A stretch of 64,000 nucleotides of DNA from assembly GCF_000314735.2 (NCBI RefSeq), contig NZ_KB375270.1, positions 1,240,001-1,304,000 of the forward strand. Direction: 5' to 3'. The notes below the pieces were generated by a model. The model had not been told where the DNA came from. It did not search any database and saw nothing but the letters and a program-made list of their open reading frames with translations. A program made the translations under genes and the position numbers. Below are positions 7,874 to 16,940 of the stretch, piece after piece (position 1 is the stretch's first letter; each line of letters starts with the position of its first letter). This stretch comes from Afipia felis ATCC 53690. Lineage in GTDB: Bacteria > Pseudomonadota > Alphaproteobacteria > Rhizobiales > Xanthobacteraceae.

Positions 7874-8698
7874 ATGAGCACGGCAGATCACCGCAAGCGC
7901 GGGCGGCCGCGAAACTTCAATCCCGCAAAGGCTGGATCGATCCAGGCGCTGGACCGTGGACTTGCGCTGCTACGGCTGATTTCGGAGGCCGACGGCCTAA
8001 CGCTGACCGATCTGGCGCAGCGCTCGGGCCTCGCCCCTTCCACCGTGCACCGCCTGCTGTTCACGCTCGAGGCGCACCGCTTTGCGATGCATGACGAGGA
8101 GCGTGGGCTCTGGCTGATCGGCGTCGACGCCTTCAAGACCGGCATGACATTCCTGCGCAACCGCCGCCTCGCCGGCATGGGTCGCGAGGTGATGCGCCAG
8201 TTGATGGAGCAGACCGGCGAGACCATCAATCTCGGCATCGAGGACAATGGCGAGGTGGTCTTTATCTCGCAGATCGAGAGCCATAACACGCTGCGCGCCT
8301 TCTTCCGCGCCGGCTCGCGCAGCCTGATGCACGCCTCCGGCGTCGGCAAGGCCCTGCTCGCGGGCCTGCCCGAAGCACGCGTGAAGCAGATTCTCTACGC
8401 GAAGGGTCTGCAACGCTTTACCGATAAGACCCGCGTCGATCCCGCGGAGTTGTTCGCCGAACTCACCGAGAGCCGTGAACGCGGCTGGGCGATTGACGAT
8501 GAGGAGCGCACGCCCGGCATGCGCTGCATCGCAGCCCCCATCTATAACGAACTGGGTGAAACTATCGCCGCGGTGTCGATCTCGGGCCCCACGGTGCGGC
8601 TGACCACGCAGCGCCTTGGTGAATTCGGCCCGCTGGTGATGCGTGCGGCCGACCAGATCACGTCGTCGATCGGCGGGGTCCTGCCGCAGCGCGCTTGA
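7874..8698 (+). CDS. IclR-family transcriptional regulator, probably of the glyoxylate operon
   Basis: 274 residues. The N-terminal winged helix-turn-helix covers about 22-80 (SIQALDRGLALLRLI, LTLTDLAQRSGLAPSTVHRLL), followed by the IclR effector-binding domain with ETINLGIEDNGEVVFI, LMHASGVGKALLAGL, GWAIDDEERTPGMRCIAAPI and GETIAAVSISGP. A ggag ribosome site lies 9 bases before the ATG. It is divergent from gcl, the arrangement seen for AllR/IclR-type regulators that sense glyoxylate or related acids. I infer local control of gcl-hyi-glxR. Confidence 0.92.
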   Translation: MSTADHRKRGRPRNFNPAKAGSIQALDRGLALLRLISEADGLTLTDLAQRSGLAPSTVHRLLFTLEAHRFAMHDEERGLWLIGVDAFKTGMTFLRNRRLAGMGREVMRQLMEQTGETINLGIEDNGEVVFISQIESHNTLRAFFRAGSRSLMHASGVGKALLAGLPEARVKQILYAKGLQRFTDKTRVDPAELFAELTESRERGWAIDDEERTPGMRCIAAPIYNELGETIAAVSISGPTVRLTTQRLGEFGPLVMRAADQITSSIGGVLPQRA

Positions 8699-8749
8699 GC
8701 GGATGATTTTCGCGCGCTAACCAGTCTCCGGTTCACGGAAACAACAGCC

Positions 8750-9103
8750 ATGCCCGAGACCTACAGCGGCGGATGCCAGTGCGGCGCCGTGCGATATGAA
8801 GTGCAACTCGACCTCAACGGCGTGATGGCCTGCAACTGCTCGCGCTGCGGGCGGCTCGGATCGCTGCTCGCCTTTGCGCCCGCTACCTCCTTCACCCTCC
8901 TGAAGGGCAAGGATGCGACGACGGAATACACGTTCAACAAGCACGCTATCCATCATCTGTTCTGTTCGACATGCGGAATCCAGTCCTTCGCACGCGGAAC
9001 GGCGCCGGACGGCCGGGAGATGGCGGCAATCAATGTGCGCTGCCTGGATGACGTCGATATCGACGCCCTGCCCGTGCAGAAGGTCGACGGCCGCAGTTAC
9101 TGA
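8750..9103 (+). CDS. GFA-domain protein (glutathione-dependent formaldehyde-activating enzyme-like)
   Basis: 117 residues with the zinc-ligand pattern of the GFA/CENP-V fold: GGCQCGAVRYEV (CxC), ACNCSRCGRLG (CxCxxC) and FCSTCGIQSF (CxxC). The family includes S-hydroxymethylglutathione synthase, but most short members have no known substrate, so a formaldehyde role should not be assumed. It follows the IclR gene by 51 bases on the same strand and may be co-transcribed with it. Confidence 0.88.
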   Translation: MPETYSGGCQCGAVRYEVQLDLNGVMACNCSRCGRLGSLLAFAPATSFTLLKGKDATTEYTFNKHAIHHLFCSTCGIQSFARGTAPDGREMAAINVRCLDDVDIDALPVQKVDGRSY

Positions 9104-9133
9104 CGAGCAGTGCTCGGGCTATCAGCGCGCGCC

Positions 9134-10003
9134 CTACAACGCCTGACGAATCGTCGCGCCGACAAGATGCGAACTTGGCGCGACCTGCACCCCTGCCCGC
9201 TCCAGCGCAGCGATCTTGCTGCTGGCGTCGCCGCGACCGTACATCGTCAGCGTGCCGGAATGGCCCATGCGCCGCTCAGGCGGCGCGTACTGGCCGGCAA
9301 TCAGCGCCACGATCGGCTTCGAGGCCTTGCGGCCCTGCAGATATTCGGCGACCTCCTGCTCCTCGGTGCCGCCGATCTCGCCGATCAGCACGATCCCCTT
9401 GGTTTCGGGGTCCTCAAGAAACAGCTCGACGCATTGAAGCATGCTGACGCCGTGAATCGGATCGCCGCCGACGCCGACCGTGGTCGACTGTCCGAGGCCT
9501 TCCGCCGAAATCTGCGCCACCACCTCGCTCGTGAGCGAGGCCGAGCGAGAAACGATGCCGACGTTCCCCGGCCGTTCGCTGCCGGTCGCCATCACGCCGA
9601 TCATGCAGATTTCCGGCGCGAGAATGCCCTGCGAATTGGGGCCAACGAGACGCGTTCTCGAGCCATCGAGTGCCTGACGCACCCGCACCATGTCGAGCGC
9701 CGGGACACGCTCGGTAACCGCCACGATCAGCGGAATCTCGGCCTCGATTGCCTCGATCATCGCGCTGGCCGCGTTCGCCGGCGGCACGAAGATCATGCTG
9801 GCATTGGCGCCAGTCTCGGCCTTCGCCTTGGCGACGGTGTCGTAGATCGGTAGTTCGAGATGCGTGCGGCCGCCCTTGCCCGGCGTCACGCCCGCGACAA
9901 CATCGGTGCCGTATTCCATCATGCGCGCAGTGTGGTGAGTGCCCGCCCAGCCGGTCATGCCCTGGCACAGCACCTTGGTCTCTTTGTTGACGAGGATGGC
10001 CAC
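9134..10003 (-). CDS. sucD: Succinyl-CoA synthetase-type ligase, alpha subunit (succinate- or malate-CoA ligase)
   Basis: 289 residues, the usual SucD length. It has the CoA-binding start AILVNKETKVLCQGMTG, VGPNSQGILAPE, the phosphohistidine site RMGHSGTL and the usual C-terminal helix. The GTG at 10003 is chosen because gggagg precedes it and it lies one base after the stop codon of the beta subunit. A longer frame upstream is only overlap with sucC. The pair is next to glyoxylate genes and not to mdh or the 2-oxoglutarate dehydrogenase genes, so it could be malate-CoA ligase (MtkB). Sequence alone does not decide between these. Confidence 0.85.
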   Translation of the reverse strand: MAILVNKETKVLCQGMTGWAGTHHTARMMEYGTDVVAGVTPGKGGRTHLELPIYDTVAKAKAETGANASMIFVPPANAASAMIEAIEAEIPLIVAVTERVPALDMVRVRQALDGSRTRLVGPNSQGILAPEICMIGVMATGSERPGNVGIVSRSASLTSEVVAQISAEGLGQSTTVGVGGDPIHGVSMLQCVELFLEDPETKGIVLIGEIGGTEEQEVAEYLQGRKASKPIVALIAGQYAPPERRMGHSGTLTMYGRGDASSKIAALERAGVQVAPSSHLVGATIRQAL

Positions 10004-10004
10004 C

Positions 10005-11177
10005 TCATCCTCCCTTCTGCGCAATGGCGACGACCTTGGTCGCAGCCGTCCACATGTCCGGGCAATCGATGACCGGGCAACCGAAATTGACGAAACGCGA
10101 GCGCGCGAATTCCGCGTTGTTGCCCGCGAGCCGCGCCACCACCGGCAGCGAGCGGCCGGTGCGGCGCATGGCGATGCCGAGCCCTTCCGCGATGGTGTCG
10201 CAAGGCTGCATGCCGCCGCCATGCACATTGAGGAAGATCGCGCGGGTGGCGGGGTTATCGAGCAGGAGACCGAAGCCGTAGGCCACGTCGAGACTTGTCG
10301 CCGTGGTGCGGATATCCATGAAGTTCGCAGGCTTGCCACCCGCCGCGCAGACGAGATCGACGCTCGCAAGCCCTAAGCCTGCGCCGTTGGCGACGACGCC
10401 GATATTGCCGTCCATGCTGACGAAATTGAGCTGGTGGCGCTGCGCCTCGACCTCGCGGTGGTCGATGTCGTCCTCGTCGCGCAAGGCGGTGAGTTCTGGG
10501 TGGCGGAACAGCGCGTTGTCTTCCAGCACCATCTTGACGTCGAGAGCCTGGAAACTGCCGTCGCGCAGGATCGCGAGCGGATTGATCTCGATGAGGCTGG
10601 CGTCGAGTTCGACGAAGGCGCGGCGCAGGCCGTCGACGATCTTCTCGAAAGCCGCCAGCGATCCGGCGTCGATGCGGATGCGCGTGGCGAATGCCGCAAC
10701 ATTGTCGGCCTGCCGTTTGGAGCCATCGCCCAGGTTGAGCCGCTCCAGACGCAATTCGCCGCGCGCCGCGCGTTGCTCGATATCGTCCCCGCCCCGCGCG
10801 CTGCCGAACAGCGTGAGATGGCCGGAAGACCCGTCGATCAGAAGCGCGACGTGCAGTTCGCGCACCGGATCGACGGCGTTCTCGATGTAAATGCGCCGGA
10901 CCACACGCCCGGCCGGGCCGGTCTGGGCGGTGACGAGTTTCTTGCCGAGAAGCGAGGCCGCGACCGATTTGGCTTCCGCGGCCGAATGAACGATCTTGAC
11001 GCCGCCCGCCTGCGCGCGGCCGCCGGCATGAACCTGCGCCTTGACGGCCGCAGACGTCGCGCCGAGTTCGGTGAAGATCGCCGCCGCCTGATCGGGCGTG
11101 ATGGCGACCTTGCCGCCCGGCGTCGGCAGGCCATACCCCGCCAGAATTTGTTTTGCCTGAAACTCGTGCAGATTCAC
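10005..11177 (-). CDS. sucC: Succinyl-CoA synthetase-type ligase, beta subunit (succinate- or malate-CoA ligase)
   Basis: 390 residues, ATP-grasp fold. It opens NLHEFQAKQILAGYGLPTP and has VKAQVHAGGRAQAGGVK, LIEINPLA and NGAGLGLASVDLVCAAGG followed by ANFMDI. Some positions differ from housekeeping SucC (for example SARGGDDIEQRA where I would expect GGMDIEEVA), which suggests a paralogue, perhaps malate-CoA ligase MtkA. The GTG start at 11177 has ggag 8 bases upstream. It is the first gene of a two-gene operon tightly coupled to the alpha subunit. Confidence 0.83.
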   Translation of the reverse strand: MNLHEFQAKQILAGYGLPTPGGKVAITPDQAAAIFTELGATSAAVKAQVHAGGRAQAGGVKIVHSAAEAKSVAASLLGKKLVTAQTGPAGRVVRRIYIENAVDPVRELHVALLIDGSSGHLTLFGSARGGDDIEQRAARGELRLERLNLGDGSKRQADNVAAFATRIRIDAGSLAAFEKIVDGLRRAFVELDASLIEINPLAILRDGSFQALDVKMVLEDNALFRHPELTALRDEDDIDHREVEAQRHQLNFVSMDGNIGVVANGAGLGLASVDLVCAAGGKPANFMDIRTTATSLDVAYGFGLLLDNPATRAIFLNVHGGGMQPCDTIAEGLGIAMRRTGRSLPVVARLAGNNAEFARSRFVNFGCPVIDCPDMWTAATKVVAIAQKGG

Positions 11178-11677
11178 GCGCGCATCTCCAGCCGGTGGCT
11201 TCGACCGATGCTGCGTAGGTTCGCCCCTCGATTCAACAATAAAGGGCCTTCAGGCCGACTTCGCACCGAACGACTTTCATCACCGGAATACCAAACTCGC
11301 CGCACCTCCGCAACGCACGAGGCTGCGAGACCACCCTGCAAAATGGACGACCTGACACAACCGCAATGGCAGGCGACAGACGAACAGGACGATCATGATG
11401 GCGTGACGCCTTGCTTCGTCGCGTTTGCGAGGACGACGTCATCTGTACTCACCGCTGTCCTGCCGCGTCATCGGCATCGTGCAGGCAAACGTTCTCGGTT
11501 CGGACTCAAAAAACCGTCATTCGCGACCTCAAAAGAAGCGTTGGATAAAATTATTTTCGATTAAGGATTCGTTGACTCTCGACAGCGTGGGAAAACTCGA
11601 TTCAAATCAGCTTGCGATTCGAGAGCCAGTTACGCGTCAGCTTTCGGAGGGGACAACGGCAAATCCGGGGGCTGTTA
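11178..11677. other. 500-base intergenic region, no gene recognised
   Basis: Lies between the divergent sucCD and PAS-kinase genes, so it should hold both promoters. Short frames inside have no family signature. A small dyad (ggcct-tc-aggcc near 11247) and an AT-rich patch near 11540-11575 are visible, but I cannot assign boxes or a tRNA or sRNA. Confidence 0.5.
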
Positions 11678-14122
11678 ATGACGCGCGTTCACGCGACGAG
11701 TTCGTGTGTCCAATCCGATTCCATCAAAGGATTGGCACAGTCGATAGCTCAACCAGCTTATAATCGCCTGCTCATTGCCGAACCGCTTCTGCGCCGCGCC
11801 GTTCCCACGCTCATCATCGCCTTCCTGGTGACGATCCTGATCGGCGCCTTCGTGCAGGTGCTCGATCAGAACCGCCAGAAACACGCCGCCACGACGCGCG
11901 AGATCGCATCCCTCGCCGACCTGATGAAAGAGCGCATCGATCATCTCGCGGCACGCCGACCCGACCGCGCATTGTCGGCAACGAAACTCCAGTCATCCCT
12001 GCCCGATCTCGTGCCGTCATGGGCCAGCGCCGCCGGGCGGCATATCCTCATCACCGGGCTCGACCGGCAGCAGGGTGCGCAGCTCGCGCTCGACGGCAGC
12101 AACGACACCGCCTTCGACGCCATCACGCCCGCGCAAATCCAGGCGCTGGACAGCACCGGCGAAGCCGTCACCGAACTGACACTGCCCGACGGGCGGATCA
12201 CGCTGGCAACCCAACGCGCGCTGAACAATGCGCCCGGCAATATTATCGTCATGCAGGCGCAGAACGCTGCGTCATGGCATTCCGACACGACGCTGCAGAT
12301 CACGCTGTCGGCGACCACCGGCTTCGTCGTGCTCATTCTTGGCTTTGCTTTCCACTGGCAATCGACCCGCGCGCGTGAAAGCGACCTCATCAACGACGCC
12401 GTTCGTGGGCGCATCGACACCGCGCTCAATCGCGGCCGCTGCGGATTGTGGGATTGGGATCTGTCGCGCGGGCGCATCTTCTGGTCGCAGTCGATGTTCA
12501 CGATGCTAGGGCTGGAGAGCCGTAACGACCTGCTCGCGTTCGGCGAGGTCAACGCGCTGGTCCACTCCGAGGATATCGATCTGCTGGCGATCGCCGACCA
12601 GTTGCTGTCGGGCCAGATCACCCACATAGACCAGACCTTCCGCATGCGCCACGCCAGCGGCCACTGGATCTGGCTGTGCGTGCGCTGCGAGTTGACCGAA
12701 GCCCGCGGCAATGGCGGATGCCATCTGATCGGCATCGCACTCGACATCACAGAACAAAAGAGTCTTGCGCAACGGACGGTCGAGGCGGATCTGCGCCTGC
12801 GAGACGCCATCGAGACCATTCCGGAAGCATTCGTGTTGTGGGATTCGGAAAACCGGCTGGTACTGTGCAACTCGCACTTCCAGCGTCTGCACAAGCTGCC
12901 GGATTCCGCCGTTACAGCGGGCACGCCCTACGAGACGGTGGCCGAGGTCGGTCACATGCCGGAAATCCGCGCCCGCGTTGCCGATACCGACATCTCCGCC
13001 CCCGGTTCGCGCACGTTCGAAGCGCAACTCAATGACGGAAGCTGGCTGCACATCAGCGAGCGGCGCACCAAGGACGGCGGCTTCGTGTCGATCGGCACCG
13101 ACATCACCCAGATCAAGCGCCACGAGCAGCGGCTGGTGGACAATGACCTGCGGCTGACGGCCTATGTGGTCGATCTCAAGCGCTCGCAATCGGCGCTCGA
13201 GCAGCAGGCCAAGGAGCTCGCCGACCTCGCACAGAAATATGCCGAGGAGAAACACCGCGCCGAGGAAGCCAACCAGACCAAGTCGAAATTCCTCGCCAAT
13301 ATGAGCCACGAGTTGCGCACGCCACTCAACGCCATCATCGGTTTCTCCGAGGTGATGGGCCGCGGCATGTTCGGCGCGCTCGGCTCGGAGCGTTATCAGG
13401 AGTATTGCCAGGACATCCTGAGCAGCGGCAATTACCTACTCGACGTCATCAACGACGTACTCGACATGTCGAAGATCGAGGCCGGGCGCATGAAGCTCAG
13501 CCCCGAGGCGCTCGATCTCGCGCAAACCATTTCCGAATCCACGCGCGTCGCCTCGAGCCGCGCCGACGGTAAACGTCTGACGCTCGACAGCCGGATCGAC
13601 GGCGCCATGCCGGTCATCGCGGACCGTCGCGCGATGAAGCAGATCCTCGTCAATCTTTTGTCGAATGCGGTGAAGTTTACGCCAGACGGCGGACGCATCA
13701 TGGTGCGCAGCCGCAGCATCGGCGGTAGGGTGACGCTGACAATCGCCGACACCGGCATCGGCATTCCAAAGGAAGCCCTCACCCGCCTCGGCCATCCGTT
13801 CGAGCAGGTCGAAAGCCAGCTGACCAAGAGCTATCACGGCTCAGGCCTTGGCCTCGCCATCGCCAAATCACTGGTGCAACTGCACGGCGGTTCGATGAAG
13901 CTGCGCTCGCAACTCGACGTCGGGACCGTGGTCAGGATCAGCCTGCCGTGCCAAGCCTGCGAACCGGCGATAGCTATGGCCGCGCCTGCATCAGCTTCAG
14001 GAAAATCTCGCGCACCTCGGCTTGCGTCTCCCGAAGCCGCGCCTCAACCGCGGAAAAGTCGGGCGCGTCGGCAGCCCGAGTCATCACGCGCAAAAGATCT
14101 TCCCCAGCCGTATCTGGTTTGA
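11678..14122 (+). CDS. PAS-domain sensor histidine kinase, PleC/DivJ-like
   Basis: 814 residues from the ATG at 11678; a TTG at 11612 would add 22. A first membrane helix (PTLIIAFLVTILIGAFV, about 40) and a second near 220 (GFVVLILGFAFHW) bracket a periplasmic domain. Then come a PAS domain (GLWDWDLSRG...), a second PAS (AFVLWDSENRLVLCN), a coiled coil, HisKA with FLANMSHELRTPLNAIIGF and an HATPase (LVNLLSNAVKFTPDGG, DTGIGIP, GSGLGLAIAKSLV). MFGALGSERYQEYCQDIL and DVLDMSKIEAGR are typical of PleC/DivJ kinases. A basic tail of about 60 residues overlaps the end of glnE by 149 bases on the other strand. No response regulator is adjacent. Confidence 0.9.
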   Translation: MTRVHATSSCVQSDSIKGLAQSIAQPAYNRLLIAEPLLRRAVPTLIIAFLVTILIGAFVQVLDQNRQKHAATTREIASLADLMKERIDHLAARRPDRALSATKLQSSLPDLVPSWASAAGRHILITGLDRQQGAQLALDGSNDTAFDAITPAQIQALDSTGEAVTELTLPDGRITLATQRALNNAPGNIIVMQAQNAASWHSDTTLQITLSATTGFVVLILGFAFHWQSTRARESDLINDAVRGRIDTALNRGRCGLWDWDLSRGRIFWSQSMFTMLGLESRNDLLAFGEVNALVHSEDIDLLAIADQLLSGQITHIDQTFRMRHASGHWIWLCVRCELTEARGNGGCHLIGIALDITEQKSLAQRTVEADLRLRDAIETIPEAFVLWDSENRLVLCNSHFQRLHKLPDSAVTAGTPYETVAEVGHMPEIRARVADTDISAPGSRTFEAQLNDGSWLHISERRTKDGGFVSIGTDITQIKRHEQRLVDNDLRLTAYVVDLKRSQSALEQQAKELADLAQKYAEEKHRAEEANQTKSKFLANMSHELRTPLNAIIGFSEVMGRGMFGALGSERYQEYCQDILSSGNYLLDVINDVLDMSKIEAGRMKLSPEALDLAQTISESTRVASSRADGKRLTLDSRIDGAMPVIADRRAMKQILVNLLSNAVKFTPDGGRIMVRSRSIGGRVTLTIADTGIGIPKEALTRLGHPFEQVESQLTKSYHGSGLGLAIAKSLVQLHGGSMKLRSQLDVGTVVRISLPCQACEPAIAMAAPASASGKSRAPRLASPEAAPQPRKSRARRQPESSRAKDLPQPYLV

Positions 14123-16940
14123 ACTTCTCCGACACGCACAGCCGCAGCACCTGCGTCAGGTTCTGATAAAGCCGAGCGGCAGGCCGCAGCACTTCCGCAT
14201 CCGACGATGCCAGCACGCCGAGTTTCACCGCGTTGTCGTAGACCTGCATGGTGTTGACGTTGAGAATGCCGGGCTTCTTGGCGGCATGAATGAGCTGCAG
14301 GTACTGCGCCAAAAATTCGATATCGACGATACCGCCCGCGGCATATTTCAAATCCCAGATGTCGCTTTCACCCTTCTCGTCGGCCACCGCCTTGCGCATT
14401 TCCAGCACGTCATTGGCGATGATGTCGATGTCGCGCGGCCGCATCAGAACGCGCGCAATCAATTCCTCGATCTGCTTCTGGAAATCCGGCGGCGCGGAGA
14501 TCACGCGGGCGCGCGTCAGCGCCATGTGCTCCCAGGTCCAGGCTTCGTTGTCCTGATAGTCGGCGAAGGCATCGAGCCGTGTCGCAACCGGACCTGCCCG
14601 CCCCGAAGGTCGCAGCCGCATGTCGATATCGTAGAGCACGCCGTAGTTGGTCCGCGTCGTGAACGCGCTGATGAGGCGTTGGGTATAGCGGGCGAAATAC
14701 TGTGCACCGTGTAGCGGACGCGATCCGTCCGAATCCGGATGATCGTGGTCGAAATCGTAAATCAGGATCAGGTCGAGGTCCGAGGACGCCGTCATCTCCC
14801 GCCCGCCGAGCTTGCCCATCGCCAGGATCGCGGTCTGCTGGCTCCTGATGTGTCCGTGCTGCTCGGCGAACTGGCGGGCGGTGAGGTCGTGCACGGTGCG
14901 CACGATACCCTCCGCGACGTCGCCGAACGCCGTGCTCGCCTGCTGCGCGGATACGGTGCCGGACAAGATCCGTGTGCCGATCAGGAACAGGCTCTCCTGC
15001 CCGAACATCCGTAGCCGGTCGAGGAATTCCTCGTAAGAATCTGCATCAGCGAGCGTTGCGGTCAGGCGCGCCGACAATTCGTCGCGATCGGGCATCGCGC
15101 CGAAGAAACGCGGATCGATCAGCCCGTCCATGATCTGCGGATGGCGTGCCAGCATGTCGCCGAGACGCGGCGCGGCACCGAGGATTAATGCCACCAGCGC
15201 CACCACGTCCCTGTTCTGCGCAAGCAGCGAGATCAAGCGGCCACCGCGGGTCAGTGCCTGCAGGAAGCGATCGAATTCATTGACGGCGGCATCGGGATGC
15301 TCGGCGCGCGACAGGCCGCGCAACAGGTTCGGCACGAATTCGCGGAACGCGTCACGCGTGCTCTCCACCTTCAGCGCACGATATTCGCCCGCCATCCAGT
15401 GCTGCACGGTCTGGGCGACCGTTCGCGGTGTCTTGAAGCCGAGGCGGCGCAACTGATCGAGCAGCCGCGCATCGTCCGGCCCCGCGCCGTAATCGACATC
15501 GGGCGCCTTCTCCGGCTCGGTCGGATCGCCCTCGAACAGGCGCTCGTAATGTCCCTGCACGCAGTTGAGGTGCAACAGCAGATCGGCGGCAAAGGACGCG
15601 CGGTCGGCATAGCCGAAGAAACGGGCGAAACGTTCGATACCCTCGCGATCGGCAGGCAACGTATGAGTTTGCTCGTCGGCGACCATCTGGATGCGATGCT
15701 CGACGCGGCGCAGGAATTCGTAGGCGCGTGTGAGTTCGTCGCGCACGTCCTGCGCGATCCAGTTGTTGGCGGCGAGAATGTCGAGCGCGACCAGCGTCGG
15801 CCTTACCCGCAGTTCGGGATGGCGTCCGCCCGCGATCAGTTGCTGGGTCTGCGCAAAAAACTCGATCTCACGAATACCGCCGCGCCCGACCTTGACATTG
15901 TGGCCCTCGACCGAAATCTCGCTCTGACCACGGAAGCTCTGCATCTGCCGCTTCATGTCGTGAACGTCGGTCAGCGCCGCGAAGTCGAGATGCTTGCGCC
16001 AGACAAACGGTGAAATCTCCGCCAGCAGCCCTTCGCCGGACGCCAGATCGCCCGCGCAGGGCCGTGCCTTGATCATCGCCGCACGTTCCCAGGTGCGACC
16101 CTCGCGCTCGTAATAGTGAAGCGCCGCCTCGACAGAGACCGCGGCCGGCGTCGAGGCGGGATCGGGCCGCAACCGCAGATCGACGCGGAAGACATAACCG
16201 TCGCCGGTGCGCTGCTGAAGGATCCGCGCAATGCCTTGCGCGATCCGCGCGAAGAACGGCGAGGCCTCGACACTCTCGGACAATTGTCCCTTCTCGGGAT
16301 CGTAGAAAACGATCAGATCGATATCGCTGGAGAAGTTCAGCTCGCCGGCACCCATCTTGCCCATTGCGAGCACGATCAGGCCGCTGCCTTCTTCGGGATG
16401 CTGAGGAACTTTGGCGAGAAGCCGCCCGCGCTCGACTTCCTGCGAGAGCAGGAAATGCACCGCACACTGCACGGAGGTGACGGCGACATCGGTCAGTGCC
16501 GACGTCACCTCGCCGACCGACCAGACGCCGCCGATATCGCAGAGCGCTATCAACAGCGCCGCCTCGGCTTTTAGATGCCGCAAGGCCTGCATCACCGCAG
16601 GCTCGTCAGTGGCGGCCGCCGCCGCATGGCGCGCCTGCGCGATCAGCGCCGTCATCTGAGCTTCCGGCTGGCACGTGAACACCCGCAGGCCGCGCGCGGG
16701 ATCGAGCCGGATCAGGTCGAACAGATAGGGAGAGAATTCAGCGATGCCGTGGAGGATCGCGCCGGCGCGGGAATGCGCGCCGATAAGGTTGCGCCAGGCA
16801 TCGGCCCCCTCCTCCGGGAGGTCGGCGAGCCAGCCCGCGACGCGTTGCTGCGCCTCCTCAGGCGCGAAGGATGTCGGATTTGTTACAAAACGGGCGGCCA
16901 ACGGTCGGGTGTCCGTGGCGCCTGCACTCTCTGACGTCAT
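13974..16940 (-). CDS. glnE: Glutamine synthetase adenylyltransferase / deadenylyltransferase
   Basis: 988 residues, the normal length for GlnE, which adds and removes AMP on glutamine synthetase in response to PII. Two nucleotidyltransferase domains show the GS-DxD pattern: LNFSSDIDLIVFYD in the N-terminal half and MTASSDLDLILIYDFD in the C-terminal half, with GRGGIREIEFFAQ and GGIVDIEFLAQYLQ following each, characteristic of the two GlnE repeats. The start overlaps the upstream kinase stop by four bases (ATGA), indicating translational coupling. The 3' end is covered by the tail of the convergent PAS kinase. Confidence 0.97.
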   Translation of the reverse strand: MTSESAGATDTRPLAARFVTNPTSFAPEEAQQRVAGWLADLPEEGADAWRNLIGAHSRAGAILHGIAEFSPYLFDLIRLDPARGLRVFTCQPEAQMTALIAQARHAAAAATDEPAVMQALRHLKAEAALLIALCDIGGVWSVGEVTSALTDVAVTSVQCAVHFLLSQEVERGRLLAKVPQHPEEGSGLIVLAMGKMGAGELNFSSDIDLIVFYDPEKGQLSESVEASPFFARIAQGIARILQQRTGDGYVFRVDLRLRPDPASTPAAVSVEAALHYYEREGRTWERAAMIKARPCAGDLASGEGLLAEISPFVWRKHLDFAALTDVHDMKRQMQSFRGQSEISVEGHNVKVGRGGIREIEFFAQTQQLIAGGRHPELRVRPTLVALDILAANNWIAQDVRDELTRAYEFLRRVEHRIQMVADEQTHTLPADREGIERFARFFGYADRASFAADLLLHLNCVQGHYERLFEGDPTEPEKAPDVDYGAGPDDARLLDQLRRLGFKTPRTVAQTVQHWMAGEYRALKVESTRDAFREFVPNLLRGLSRAEHPDAAVNEFDRFLQALTRGGRLISLLAQNRDVVALVALILGAAPRLGDMLARHPQIMDGLIDPRFFGAMPDRDELSARLTATLADADSYEEFLDRLRMFGQESLFLIGTRILSGTVSAQQASTAFGDVAEGIVRTVHDLTARQFAEQHGHIRSQQTAILAMGKLGGREMTASSDLDLILIYDFDHDHPDSDGSRPLHGAQYFARYTQRLISAFTTRTNYGVLYDIDMRLRPSGRAGPVATRLDAFADYQDNEAWTWEHMALTRARVISAPPDFQKQIEELIARVLMRPRDIDIIANDVLEMRKAVADEKGESDIWDLKYAAGGIVDIEFLAQYLQLIHAAKKPGILNVNTMQVYDNAVKLGVLASSDAEVLRPAARLYQNLTQVLRLCVSEKFKPDTAGEDLLRVMTRAADAPDFSAVEARLRETQAEVREIFLKLMQARP

